A stretch of 64,000 nt of DNA from Gambelia wislizenii (GCA_030847615.1 JAUMIR010000001.1:69639501-69703500); one strand, 5' to 3'; counted from the stretch's first letter, positions 47,270 to 58,274 are shown. Numbers and translations are program-made. The notes: generated by a model from the sequence alone, not told the origin.

Positions 47270-47529
47270 GGAGATTTTCAGATGCTATAAAGGACCTCCA
47301 GGGAAGTCAGAAGAGGTACGCGGCTATCCCACGGCAGGGGGTCTGTTTCGGATGATGCCGTCCCCCTCCCGTCGTCCTTCGTGTTGCTTCCATGCTTGAT
47401 CGAAGGAAAAGGCACCACTTTTTACTCACGGGAGGGGGACGGAGTCATCCGAAACTGACCCCCTGCTGTGGGATAGCCACGTACCTCTTCTGACCTCCCC
47501 GGAGGTCTTTTATACCATCTGAAAATCTC
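47270..47529. mobile_element. Palindromic MITE in CR1, 260 bp
   Basis: The ends ggagattttcagatgctata and tataccatctgaaaatctc are inverted repeats, and complementarity continues inward (aggtacgcggctatcccac against gtgggatagccacgtacct). The target duplication is not clean. The core is shared with 34132-34459. Confidence 0.75.
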
Positions 47530-48310
47530 TGATATCTGTGCTATACATTTGTACTGCCCAAATCTAGTATCCTACATTTCTCCCTGCTGAAATTCATTTT
47601 GTTAGTTTTGACCCGGTTTTCTAATCTGTTGAGGTCCTTTCGGATTTTGATCCTGTCCTCTGGGGTATTAGCTACTCCTCCTAATTTGGTGTCATCTGCA
47701 AACTTGATAAGCATATCCTCTATTCCCTCATCCAAGTCATTGATAAAGATGTTGAATAGCACTGGGTCCAGGATGGAACCCTGTGGCAACCCGCTAGTCA
47801 CTTCTCTCCAGGATAAAAAAGAGCCATTGGTGACTACCCTTTGGGCTTGGTCAGTCAACCAATTACAAATCCACCTAACAGTTGCATTGTCTAGCCCACA
47901 GGTTACTAACTTTTTTGCAAGAATATCACCTTGTCAAAAGCCTTACTGAAATCAAGATACACTACATCCACAGCATTTCCTTCATCTATCAAGTTGGTAA
48001 CTATCAAAAAAGAAGAGATGAGATTAGTCTGGCATGACTTGTTTTTGAGAAATCCATGTTGACTTTTAGTGATCACAGCATTCCTTTCTAAGTGCTTACA
48101 GACTGTTTAATGATCTTCTCCGGAATCTTTCCTAGTATTGATGTCAGGCTGACTGGGTGGTAATTATTTGGGTCTTCTCCCCCCACCCCACTTTTTAAAG
48201 ATGGGGACAACATTTGCCCTCTTCTGGTCTGCTGGAAAATCTCCTGTTCTCCAGGGATACTCAGAGATTATTGACAGCGGTTCTGAGAATACTTCTGCCA
48301 GTTCTTTTAA
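47530..48310 (-). pseudogene. CR1 LINE, RT part
   Basis: Continues the CR1 interrupted at 47270. Visible RT motifs on the minus strand are SGLPQGSILDPVLFNIFIND (about 47770-47815), then FADDTKLGG (about 47680) with both Asp intact, and upstream YLDFSKAFD-like and KRANVVPIFK-like segments (about 47950 and 48200). Frame changes near 47860-47940 and stops upstream make it inactive. Confidence 0.8.
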
Positions 48311-48417
48311 TACCCTCAGATGACTTTGTCAAAGGCTTTGCTGAAATCAAGATACACTACATCCACAGCATTCCCTAAATTGGTATTTAACCCCAGACAA
48401 ACTAAGATGCATAAAAA
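48311..48417 (-). repeat. Extra CR1 scrap repeating the 47930-47990 region
   Basis: The phrase gaaatcaagatacactacat and its context (gtcaaaggctttgctg) repeat what is at about 47932-47980. This is a second, short CR1 piece rather than a continuation. Confidence 0.6.
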
Positions 48418-49022
48418 TAGAATCATAGAGTTGAAAGAGACCTCAAGGGCCATACAGTCCAAGCCCCTGCCATGCAGGAATACACAATCAGATCATTCCT
48501 GACAGATGGCCATCCAGCCTCTGTTTAAAAACCTCCAAAGGAGGAGACTCCACCACACTACGAGGCAGTGCATTCCACTTCTAAACAGCTCTTACTGTCA
48601 GAAAATTCTTCCTAATGTTTAGATGGATCTATTTTCCTGTAGTTTGAAACCATTGTCCTAGTCTCTGGAGCAGCAGGAAAACAAGCTTGCCCCATCCTCA
48701 GTATGACATCCCTTCAAATATTTAAACATGGCTATCATGTCCCCTCTCAACCTTCTCTTCTCCAGACTAAACATGCCCAGCTCCCTAATCCTCTCCTCAT
48801 AGGGCATGTCCTCCAGCCCTCCCACCATCCTTGTCACCCTCCTCTGGACCCGTTCCAGCTTCTCAGTATCCTTCCTGAATTGTGGTGCCCAGAACTGGAC
48901 ACAGTATTCCAGGTGAGGTCTGACCAAAGCAGAATAGAGTGGCACTATTACTTCCCTTGATCTAGACACTATACTCCTAGAATCCTAGAATCACATTGGC
49001 TTTTTTAGCTGCTGCATTACAC
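48418..49022 (-). pseudogene. CR1 LINE, second 3' copy
   Basis: A separate 5'-truncated CR1 with its own tail (plus strand atagaatcatagag, about 48418) and ORF2 C-terminus: [20 protein letters not shown], then [17 protein letters not shown]. The frame is lost after SLFS, and the rest is 3' UTR. Confidence 0.85.
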
Positions 49023-49782
49023 TGTTGATATAAATATCAAATGTATGCTGGAAATATAGAGACCAAGTTGGAACCTTTTTCCACCTTTGGTGGAAATGTT
49101 TAAAAGTACAGAGATATTGGTTTAAAATAAACAAAAATCTAGAAAATATTTTAGGATTTCAATTAACCTTGAGACCAGAGTTATATTTATTAAATATGAT
49201 AAACTTGGATGATAAGAAAGAACTGAAACACAGAAATTTGACAAGTCATTTAGTAACCGCAGCAAGACTGGTATTCGCGAGACAGTGGAAAACCAATAAA
49301 CCTCCACCGTGTATGGACTGGTTAGAAAAAGTTGTGGAAATGGCTCAATTAGACAAATTAATAAATCTAGTGAAGAGAAACTCGATCAGAGTCTTTATGG
49401 AAACATGGAAACCATTTATAGAATATCTTAAGCGAATAAGAGGGGATATTAGTATTATTGGATTTGATAGTTAAGAGAATTTGACTTCCTTCCTTGTTTT
49501 TTCTTTAATGGCTTTATTATGGGAAGGAATGTTGATTATAAGTATGGTATTAGTTAGGTTAAAGAGGAAAAATTGTGGATAACAAAGGTGGAAATGATAT
49601 TATTAATTAAAAAAGCAATTAGAGAGAATGTGGGAAGTCTTTTTTCTTTTTTTAAAGGGGAGATAAGGGGGTTGTTGTTGTCCTAAATGTTGTATTTCAT
49701 ATGTCTAGTTATTGTAGGTTTATTGTCTCTTGTATGTTGATGTTGATGTGATTAATTACTGAATAAATATTATTTTAACTAT
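49023..49782 (+). pseudogene. L1 ORF2 segment 6 (C-terminus) and 3' end
   Basis: Encodes the L1 Cys-rich C-terminal region, visible as VCWKYRDQVGTFFHLWWKCL (about 49040-49100), then the terminal ORF2 part to a stop near 49472. A 3' UTR follows, with tgaataaatatt near 49758. There is no long poly-A before the right target duplication. Confidence 0.8.
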
Positions 49783-49798
49783 AAAATGTTCTAGTTTC
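49783..49798 (+). repeat. Right target-site duplication of the L1
   Basis: Exact repeat of 38941-38956, closing a 10.8-kb composite insertion. Confidence 0.85.
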
Positions 49799-51199
49799 TT
49801 TCTCTTCCTCCCACATCCTCCCTTTGTCTTCAGCTTACTTCAGTTGCTGCAAAATGCAAATTGAGTAGCTTGCACTCAATTGATTCAGCAGTGGGATAGG
49901 ACAGAATCTTGCCCTTTCCAGTTGCCTGAATTTTCAGCTGAGAAATGCTGGAGAATATGCATTTGCTGGAGCTGGAGCCAGAAAGCAATCAGAAGGGCCC
50001 TTGAGAGGGGTGCAGGAGCCCTCCCAGCAGGGAAGGTGATATTTGCTGCCCCTCTGCTCCACCCACTGAGGCAAGCACTTTACTCTGCCCAATGGTCCTG
50101 ATAGGACTTAGTCCCATGTAATATATAAATTTCCTGATGGGATTTACTCACAGATGTATAGTAGCTTTCTCTAACATGGTGCCCTCCAGATAAATTGGAC
50201 TTCAGCTTGAGATCATCTACAATAAGTCAGATCAACAGAGTGAGTTTAGCCCAACATTTCTGGAGCACTGGCGAAAGCTGGGGTATAGGACTGTAATCCT
50301 TACTTGATTTTAGCCCACAGAATCTAATCATACTTGAAACCAATGTAAGCATCTAAGACTTACATCCATAGTTTTTATAATGATTTAGTGCAAACTTGGA
50401 ATACTTTTGTCCAGGAAAACAATCCTGACAGTATATCTTTTTCTTGCCTTTCAAAAGCCAGCCGTGTGTCAGAGGTTGAAGCCTAAGGACTTCACACCAG
50501 CCTTCTGTCTTGTTGCAATAGTGTTCGTTCTGGGAATGGAAACATGCCAGTTTGGGAATGTTCCTTATCACATCTCTCTTGAATTGTGCAGCTGTGCTGC
50601 TTTGGTGGTCTATGTTCGCACGATCCATCTTCCGCACCACTGCCACAATGCCACCTTTCGGGGTTTTTTTTCTTTTTGCTACAATTTTGCAATTATGTCA
50701 AAATGGGGGGGGGGGGGAGAGAGAAAAGAAAAGAAATACAAAATAAAAGGAAAAAGAGACTGATTTGGAACAGCAAGGGGGAAGGGGGAGAGTCACACCC
50801 ACTGACGCCACATAACTGCCGGCATTTCGCTACTGCAGCAGAAGGGCTGTCATGGAAAGGGCTGTCATGGAAAGGTAGCAAGCTTGAGAACCATTGACGG
50901 GTTTCCTCTGTCAATGAAAAGGTGTGTTCCAATGAGTTGAATACAACCTGGCAACTCGACAGAGATGACATCATGTGATAAGGTAAAACCATAGACATTA
51001 TTATACAGCTGCAATCACACTGTATAAGCCTTGTGTAATAAAGTTCTAAGACTACCAGCAGGTGGCAGAAAGTACTGCAAAGATGTTGGGGTGCTTCTGC
51101 CCATTCATGCTAGCCACTGGCATTTAATAGCATCAGTTGGGTTGGCTGAAAGGACTCTATTGAGTGTTCATACCCCTTCAAGGCAAAGTGTCCTAGCAA
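49799..51199. other. No clear gene; one unidentified minus-strand ORF
   Basis: Contains a homopolymer G run (about 50705-50717), a 16-base tandem duplication (ggctgtcatggaaagg, about 50848-50878) and gtaataaagttc near 51035. A 97-residue minus-strand ORF (50353-50646) with several Cys is listed separately. Confidence 0.4.
50353..50646 (-). other. Unrecognised 97-residue ORF with Cys cluster
   Basis: I do not recognise this protein. It has mixed composition unlike a low-complexity chance ORF, with CNKTEGWCEVLRL and KKIYCQDCFPGQKYSKF giving two Cys pairs near the middle and C-terminus. It begins just downstream (on the minus strand) of a pyrimidine-rich run and TAG, which could be a splice acceptor, so a host exon or a processed copy is possible. 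A chance ORF is equally possible. Confidence 0.2.
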
Positions 51200-51374
51200 A
51201 TAGGCTGCAGGACTTACCCGCAGCGGCCGGATTGTGGCTGGGGAAACTCCCGAAGTCGCTGTCAGGATCGGGAGGTTTTGGCCCCCGCCTGGCCATGGGC
51301 AGGGGCCGGCCACCGAGAAGAACGCAGATCCCGGTGGGACAGGCCCCAGGGTGAGGGGCCTCAGGAGCCAGAAG

Positions 51375-52293
51375 CAAAGTTTTCCCTGGCAGAAGTTGGC
51401 GCCGAGGTTCTTCAACTGAAACAGCAAATGGGTGAGATACGGGAGGTACTCCTAAAACTCCTGCATAGAACCCCTCCGGCTCCACCAGCCCCAGGGGGGG
51501 CCAGCCTCCCCCAGCTCAAACAGCGGCTGCCCAGGCACCTGGGGATGGAGTCCCCACTCAGCCTCCCGATGTGCTGGGCCCGCCGGCTCCTGGGCCGGCT
51601 CCCCCTGCCGGGGCTGGACCAGTTGAGCCGTGGGAGAGACCCAGGGGTCTGAAGCAAAGGCATCTGAAGGCGAAGTTTGATGGCAATGCAGCAAAGCTAT
51701 CCTACTTCATGACTCAAGTGGTGAGTTTCATGACCCAGTGGGATGGGGAGTTCCAGTCTGAGGCTGAGAAGGTGCAGTTTTTTCAGGAGGGGCTGAACCC
51801 TGATATCCTAGAGTGGGCCATGTTCCAGGGAAACCCCGAAACCCTCCTAGGGTGGGTGCGTCTGGCTGGCGAAGTGGAGTCTGTGAAAGGCAGCATCAAG
51901 ATGTTGCGCCGCCAGCTAGGGACTGAGGGGAAGCCCTCCGGGTCCACTGGGAAGAAGGCCAAGGCAGGGCGCTTGGTCGGAGCCACCGCCGGTGAGTCAG
52001 AACGAGAGCGAAGGATGAGAAAGGGCCTGTGCCTGCATTGTGGGAAGAGCAGACATCGCATAGCGGAGTGCCCAGAGAGGAGCCCTTGGGAGCAACCCGT
52101 CACCGCCAAATCTTCGCAGAGCGAGGGGAGAACTGGGTCTGCCAAGACTCCCTCCAAGCCCAAGCCCAAAGCGACAGCCCGGGCCCTGGCGCCAGGCCAT
52201 GCGGCAGGGGAGTCTTCAGATGATCCCGAGGATAGTGGGTCCTACTCCTCCGACGCTGAGCGGGTGGGAAACGGGCCCAGCCCGCCCTATTGA
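51375..52293 (+). pseudogene. Gypsy gag with zinc knuckle, frameshifted
   Basis: Gag forms the particle that packages the element RNA. A coiled-coil-like start (VLQLKQQMGEIREVLLKLL, about 51400-51470) and a Pro-rich linker are in one frame. After a +/-1 change near 51550-51600 the capsid-like region (KLSYFMTQVVSFMTQW; VQFFQEGLNPDILEWAMF) continues in another frame. A CCHC knuckle follows (CLHCGKSRHRIAEC, C-x2-C-x4-H-x4-C, about 52030-52072), then a Ser/Pro/Lys-rich tail to the stop at 52291. The capsid is shorter than in most chromoviruses. Its stop overlaps the start of the pol frame, so pol would be reached by a frame change, as in many Gypsy elements. Confidence 0.75.
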
Positions 52294-54450
52294 GCACCCG
52301 AGGGCAGGCTAATCCTGAAGGGCGCCCGGATGCTATGGTGAGTGGAGTGAAGGGCCCGTTCTTTACTAAAGCTCGAGTGGGGGTTGGAGGGGAGGGCCCC
52401 ACCCGAAAAGTAATGTTAATGATTGACTCTGGTTGTACTCAAGTGCTCATCCACCCCTCCTTAGTCAGTGAACTGAACGTTAATACTGTTAAGCTGGACA
52501 AACCCGTGTGGCTGTCTCAGATGGATGGAGGAATGATGAAGGGGGGCCCCGCCAGGCGCATAACCGGTCCCATGCACATGAGGATGGGAACCCACCAGGA
52601 AGAACTGCAGTTTGTGATTGCTCCAGGCTTAGTCCCCGCAGCAGTCGTGGGTCTGAACTGGCTAAAGTACCACAACCCCACCATAGACTGGATAAAAGAA
52701 ACACTGACTTTTACAGACCCATTGTGTACCAAGGAGCATGGGGTGGGGGGAGGATCCCCAGGGGACAGGGTCCCCCTGGAGGGTGAGTCACGGAACTACA
52801 CGACTGCCTTAGTAAAAGGGGAGCTGAAAGGACTGCCAGTGGAATACAAGGCATGGCAATATGTGTTTGAGGAGAGGGAGTGCAACATTTTGCCACCCCA
52901 CCGGGCTTTTGACTGTGCCATCGAAATACTCTCGGAGTCAAGCCTACCTAAGCCTCGCATTTATTCTATGACCCCAACTGAAATGGAGGCGCTCCGAGAG
53001 TTCATAGACAAAAACTTAGCCCGAGGGTTCATTAGGCCCTCAACCTCGCCCGTGGGGGCTCCGGTGATGTTTAGGCGCAAGGCCGATGGGGGGCTTCGTT
53101 TGATTCAGGATTACAGAGGGCTAAACGCGATTAGTGTCTCCAATCAGTACCCCCTGCCCCTGATGAAGGACATATTAGCCCATCTCTCCAAAGGGAAGAT
53201 TTTCACGAAGCTGGATCTGCGGGAGGCCTACTACAGAGTACGGATTCGGGAAGGGGACGAATGGAAGACTGCATTTAATTGGCCCTTGGGGGCTTTCGAG
53301 TTCCTCGTCATGCCTTTCGGCCTAAAAGGGGCCCCTGGCATCTTTCAGAACTTAATTAATGATGTGTTACGTGATTTTCTGTACAAAGGGGTGTTGGTAT
53401 ACCTAGATGATGTGTTGATTTATTCTGAGGACTATACGTCCCATGTGAAACTGGTGAAAAAGGTACTTGCCAGGTTGGGGGAAAATCATCTGTATGCAAA
53501 AATGTCCAAGTGTGAGTTCCATCAAAGTCGTTTGGATTACTTAGGGTACCGCATCTCAAACAAAGGGATTGAAATGGACCCAGAGAAGGTAAAGGGGGTC
53601 TTGGCATGGGAAGCCCCTAGAACCAAGAAACAGTTACAGAGCTTCCTGGGATTTCCTAATTTTTATCGGTCCTTCATCCCTGACTTTGCGTCGGTAGCCC
53701 TTCCCCTGACAGATCTGCTGAAAACCAAAGAAGGGAAGGGCAAGGGTTCCAAGCTCAGTAAAAGGGATAAGCCTCCCCAAAAGATTGTGTGGTCACCACA
53801 GTGTCAACAAGCATTTGACAAATTGAAATTCCTTTTCACTTTGGAGCCTATTCTCAAACACCCCGACCCTTCCCAGCCTTTCGTGGTCCAAGTGGACGCC
53901 TCAGATGTGGCGATGGGTGGTGTTCTGTTGCAAAAAGGGGAGGAAGGGGATTTGAGACCATGTGCCTACTTGTCCAGAAAGTTCAATGAAACTGAACGAA
54001 ATTGGCCGGTATGGGAGAAAGAGGCAGGTGCAATCAAGTTGGCTCTAGAGACTTGGCGCCACCTACTGGAGGGCTCACCCAAACCGTTTGAGGTTTGGAC
54101 TGATCACAAGAATTTGGAAGTGTTGGCTACCCCTAGACGTTTGAGCCCCAAGCAGGTCAGGTGGGCCAGTTTCCTTTACCGGTTTAATTTCACCCTGAAA
54201 TTTATCCCGGGGAAAAGGAATTTTCTGGCTGATGCTTTATCCAGGCTCCCGCAGCATGAGAGTAAGCGCAAGGAGGTCATTGACACCGTTTTTCCTCCTT
54301 CCCACTTGGGATTAGCAGTCCTCACGCGGAGCAAAGCCAAACAACAGGAATCCCCTGCTAGCCCTGCAGAGGAGCCTGGATCAAATGGAATTGACTGTGG
54401 CTCACCCCTGGCGCCTGGACCTGAGCCCCAGCCCTTGACCCCTGACCCCC
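52290..54450 (+). pseudogene. Gypsy pol part 1: protease, reverse transcriptase, RNase H
   Basis: This long open frame is cut only by the nested element at 54451. The protease has the active-site triad in MLMIDSGCTQVLIHPSL (about 52413-52460). The RT has LREFIDKNLARGFIRPSTSP, then FTKLDLREAYYRVRI (about 53205-53245), FEFLVMPFGLKGAPGIFQ (about 53297-53350) and an intact LVYLDDVLIYSE (about 53392-53430). The thumb/connection FLGFPNFYRSFIPDFA follows. RNase H has VVQVDASDVAMGGVLLQ (about 53884-53930), EKEAGAI and WTDHKNLE (about 54095-54120), then GKRNFLADALSRLP (about 54210-54250). No internal stop interrupts these domains, so this part looks recently functional. Pol continues at 58275. Confidence 0.9.
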
Positions 54451-54935
54451 TGTCATGATGGAGTTCCATCATGTTGCCACAAGGTGCAACTCCCATCATT
54501 CTGCTAGAGAACTATAACTCTCTTTGTTTGTAAACAGATTGTCTTGCCAGCATAGTATCAGGTAAGAAAAGGGTTAATGGGAAGGGGCTCAAGCACCACC
54601 TTCACAGAGCTAATGAGAGGACATCATTAACATAACACCATGTGACTGGACTGACCAATTACAGCTTTAAGCCCGGGAAATCTGGAGAGGTTTTAATTGC
54701 TTTTGTTTGAGACCAGTGTGAGTGAGATGAGTGGGACTTGGAGAAAGAGGTTTTGGAAAATGTGAAGGAACAAAGACTGCTATGCTGGTAGAGCACAGCC
54801 ATTCCATCTCTGGCTTTTGCTCCCAGCTGCCTGGACAAGATCTCAAGGCAACAAACTGCAAGTATTTAGTAGAGATTAGGGCCTGTTTAGTTGCGTTAGG
54901 GAATTCTTTTTAATTTCTTTACTTTGGTTGAATGT
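54451..54935 (+). repeat. First half of the nested element's 5' LTR
   Basis: 485 bases matching 57290-57774 almost base for base. By eye one difference is obvious (c/t near 54622). Identity stops abruptly after gaatgt. Confidence 0.9.
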
Positions 54936-55765
54936 GTAATAATTTCTTTTTGCCAGCAGAGGACAGTGATTCTGTGGGGGGGATTGGCTGCCCCCCCCCA
55001 GGTAGAAGCAACAGGAAAGAACAGAACACAGGCCAAAAGGCAGATTAGAAAGACAGGCTAGAATCCTAATCAAGGTTCCCCTCCCTTTCTATTTAACAAC
55101 AGGAGAAAGAGAAAAAAACTTTTAATGGTCCAAGCAGCACTTGGGAACACAGGGAAGGTCCCCCCTCCCCTAGGAATCCAGCTAGCTCCTGCAGTTGCCT
55201 AGCAACAGTAGCCAGCCACACAGAGAGCTTCAGCTCCTCCCTAGTCCCTCCTCTCAGCTCAGCTCCGCCCCCTTAGCAAAACCACTTTGCAAGAAGGAAC
55301 CAGCTTTAAACTTAGGCAGGGACCCCAAGAGCTAGCATCTCCACCTGGAGACCAGATCAAAGGGGATTGCTCTCTGCTACAGTGAGTGAGACAAAGGAAT
55401 GGCCTGGTGGGCTTCCTGCCCCCTCCCTTCCTATCACTTACACAGAAGCACATCCAACACAAAAGAAATGCAAGGACACCTTTCCTCCCAACAAAGAGAA
55501 AACAGCCAAGCCTTGCCACCTCTTTGTTCACTTTCAGTTCCACCAAAAGCAACCAACCCCTCCCTTCCCAGGGAGTTTTGGGCACAGCCTGTGAGCGAAT
55601 GGAGCAGAGACCTCAGCCTCTCTCACTTTCTGCTCTCTGTCCCCCACTTGAACAAGCCAAGACTACAGCACCCCCCAATCTCCCTTTCTCTGAAGGCAAA
55701 AGGCAGAGCCTGTAGTTCTCCTAACTTCCCAAACTGAGCTTTGTCCAATCCCACCGCTGCCACCA
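54936..55765 (-). other. Inverted leader region of the nested element
   Basis: Read on the minus strand, this starts at 55765 with TGGTGGCAGCGGTGGGATTG, directly next to the LTR end. That is the position and general shape of a primer-binding site. A leader with a short ORF (55259-55585) and no recognised gag motifs follows. Confidence 0.65.
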
Positions 55766-56262
55766 TGTCACGGGGCTCAAACCTGAGTTCCCTTCCCAGG
55801 AGCTCCAGGCTAGCCCTCTCTCTGTAGGGTTAGTCCTGGGTGTCCTCACCCCAGGATCCTCCTACAAACTCTAGAAACCATCGTTCTGCCACCACCCACT
55901 GGGTTTTAACTGGGGGGGGGCTTATTTCCCCCTTGGGACCCCCCCTTTTACACGCACAACGCAGTGGGAAGTTGTGCGTAGTCTATGTTAATCAGTGGCA
56001 CTCCTTGCCACTATAGAATCAACTAACTCCCTCCTCCTAACCCCAGAGGAGGTTCACAGTAGCATAGTCAAGAGTAAGGCACGTGGTCAGCATCAGCATA
56101 GGAAGATAGAAGTTTACTTTATTCAAGAGAAGTAGTCATGCAGTTTCACATGAGGCAGGGTTCTCCCCTACCTCAGGCAGGCAGGCTTAAAGTGATAGCA
56201 ATACAGAGTATCAAGATCAAAGCATTACATTACTCAGGTTACATTCAATTACTAATTTAGCT
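55766..56262 (-). repeat. Second half of the 5' LTR, inverted
   Basis: 497 bases that are the reverse complement of 57775-58269, the second half of the 3' LTR, with a few differences by eye. Matches begin at TGTCACGGGG and end at ctaatttagct. Confidence 0.9.
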
Positions 56263-56271
56263 AAGCTGAAA

Positions 56272-57186
56272 ATGAGCTATGTGGTCTCCCTGCAGACAGT
56301 CTACAAGAGACACAAGCATCTTATGACTCTGCCAATCCCAGAAGAGGATGAAGGGAAATGGCTGGATAGTGCCTCTGATACTCGTGTGGAAGGTGGTGGC
56401 CTGGAGGATGTTACACCCCCTTCCAACCTCAACGAGAACCATCAGCAGCAGTTCATTCAGTTGGCAGCCAAGTCTGCGTCATTGTTCTCACCTGTTCCAG
56501 GTCTCACCGCTCATCCTCAGCATGTGGTGGCTGCTGATGACTGCAAGCCGTCTTCAGGGCAGCCCGGACGTGTGTCACATGCCGGGATGATGGCCTTGGA
56601 GGAGGAGGTGGATCCTGAACACTACCCAATGCTGCATGCAGGAGACCCTTTCAAGAATTTGGGACTTGTCCTGTGTCTATTCTGCTTGCTTTGGACCATA
56701 GGCTATTGGCAGGGGGGCTTAGCCATAGGGTATGGCCATAGCACAGCATTCATAACCCATGTGGGCCTGTTTGAATTCAGTGTTCTTCCTTTTGGCCTTC
56801 ACAATGTGCCCACACCATTCCAGGGACTTGTAACCCCTCTGCGGAGAAGTGGTTGGGCCTTTGTGATTGCCTCCCTAGATGTCATTGTTATTTTCCCTGA
56901 TGACTGGGGTGATCCCCTACATCACCTGAAGACAGTTTTTCAACAGCTCCAAGACTCGGGTGCAATGACCATGCTGCTCTTCGATGGCTCCACACTGTCC
57001 AGGGGGCTAACAAGAAGTCACTCCGGTGGAGCTTATCTCTTCAAGACTGACTTTGAAATTCAGCATGTGTCTGGAACCTCCAACATGGTTGCAGACTCTC
57101 TCTCTCATAGGGACTTGGTGGGAGGGCAGGAGTACTGGTGTTGCATGTTGTTCTATGACCATGATTTGTTTCAATGTATTGTTTGA
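56272..57186 (+). pseudogene. Degenerate Gypsy pol remnant of the nested element
   Basis: A 304-residue frame is pieced from pol fragments with large internal losses. The N-terminal part has the pre-RT segment QFIQLAAKSASLFSPVPG and a PGRVSHA-like box. It then jumps to an RT core with GYWQGGLAIG and FEFSVLPFGLHNVPTPFQ (about 56770-56830). The catalytic box reads ASLDVIVIF (about 56870-56895), where an active enzyme has two adjacent Asp, so it is dead. It ends with an RNase H-like segment (HVSGTSNMVADSLSHRD, about 57060-57115). No gag, protease or integrase is seen. The element must have been mobilised by proteins from a related autonomous copy. Confidence 0.75.
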
Positions 57187-57276
57187 GTTTGCATATATTC
57201 TAACTCTTTCTGCTCTAGCTCACAGGTTGAAATCCCAGACTGTTTGGTCCTGCTTTCAGTGTCCCAGACCGTCTGA

Positions 57277-57289
57277 GATTTGGGGGGCG
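57277..57289 (+). promoter_or_regulatory. Polypurine-tract-like sequence before the nested 3' LTR
   Basis: gatttggggggcg abuts the LTR start, where plus-strand DNA synthesis normally primes. Confidence 0.5.
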
Positions 57290-58269
57290 TGTCATGATGG
57301 AGTTCCATCATGTTGCCACAAGGTGCAACTCCCATCATTCTGCTAGAGAACTATAACTCTCTTTGTTTGTAAACAGATTGTCTTGCCAGCATAGTATCAG
57401 GTAAGAAAAGGGTTAATGGGAAGGGGCTCAAGCACCACCTTCACAGAGCTAATGAGAGGATATCATTAACATAACACCATGTGACTGGACTGACCAATTA
57501 CAGCTTTAAGCCCGGGAAATCTGGAGAGGTTTTAATTGCTTTTGTTTGAGACCAGTGTGAGTGAGATGAGTGGGACTTGGAGAAAGAGGTTTTGGAAAAT
57601 GTGAAGGAACAAAGACTGCTATGCTGGTAGAGCACAGCCATTCCATCTCTGGCTTTTGCTCCCAGCTGCCTGGACAAGATCTCAAGGCAACAAACTGCAA
57701 GTATTTAGTAGAGATTAGGGCCTGTTTAGTTGCGTTAGGGAATTCTTTTTAATTTCTTTACTTTGGTTGAATGTAGCTAAATTAGTAATTGAATGTAACC
57801 TGAGTAATGTAATGCTTTGATCTTGATACTCTGTATTGCTATCACTTTAAGCCTGCCTGCCTGAGGTAGGGGAGAACCCTGCCTCATGTGAAACTGCATG
57901 ACTACTTCTCTTGAATAAAGTAAACTTCTATCTTCCTATGCTGATGCTGACCACGTGCCTTACTCTTGACTATGCTACTGTGAACCTCCTCTGGGGTTAG
58001 GAGGAGGGAGTTAGTTGATTCTATAGTGGCAAGGAGTGCCACTGATTAACATAGAGTACGCACAACTTCCCACTGCGTTGTGCGTGTAAAAGGGGGGGTC
58101 CCAAGGGGGAAATAAGCCCCCCCAGTTAAAACCCAGTGGGTGGTGGCAGAACGATGGTTTTTAGAGTTTGTAGGAGGATCCTGGGGTGAGGACACCCAGG
58201 ACTAACCCTACAGAGAGAGGGCTAGCCTGGAGCTCCTGGGAAGGGAACTCAGGTTTGAGCCCCGTGACA
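57290..58269 (+). repeat. Complete 3' LTR of the nested element, 980 bp
   Basis: TGTCATG...GTGACA. A poly(A) signal (ttgaataaagtaaac, about 57911-57925) lies in the second half. It is the reference for reading the broken 5' LTR. Confidence 0.85.
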
Positions 58270-58274
58270 CCCCC

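Larger units (their letters stand above)
54451..58269 (+). mobile_element. Nested non-autonomous Gypsy-type LTR element with rearranged 5' LTR
   Basis: It starts with TGTCATGATGG and ends with GTGACA. CCCCC flanks both sides (54446-54450 and 58270-58274), a plausible 5-bp duplication made uncertain by the C runs. The order is 5' LTR first half, inverted block, dead pol remnant, complete 3' LTR. Confidence 0.8.

Noticed and set aside
46563..49022. A single long CR1 element
   Set aside because: Two separate CR1 3' tails (46567 and 48418) and a repeated RT segment (about 47932 and 48330) show at least two insertions.
51260..51270. TGTCAGGATCG upstream of gag as the start of a 5' Gypsy LTR
   Set aside because: Eleven bases match the 3' LTR start, but the following sequence does not match 59809 onward. 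Probably coincidence.
52273..52279. GGGCCCA as a slippery site for gag-pol frameshifting
   Set aside because: It has the shape of a heptamer, but it is in the wrong phase: the gag codons are GGG and CCC, so tRNAs would not slip in the standard way.
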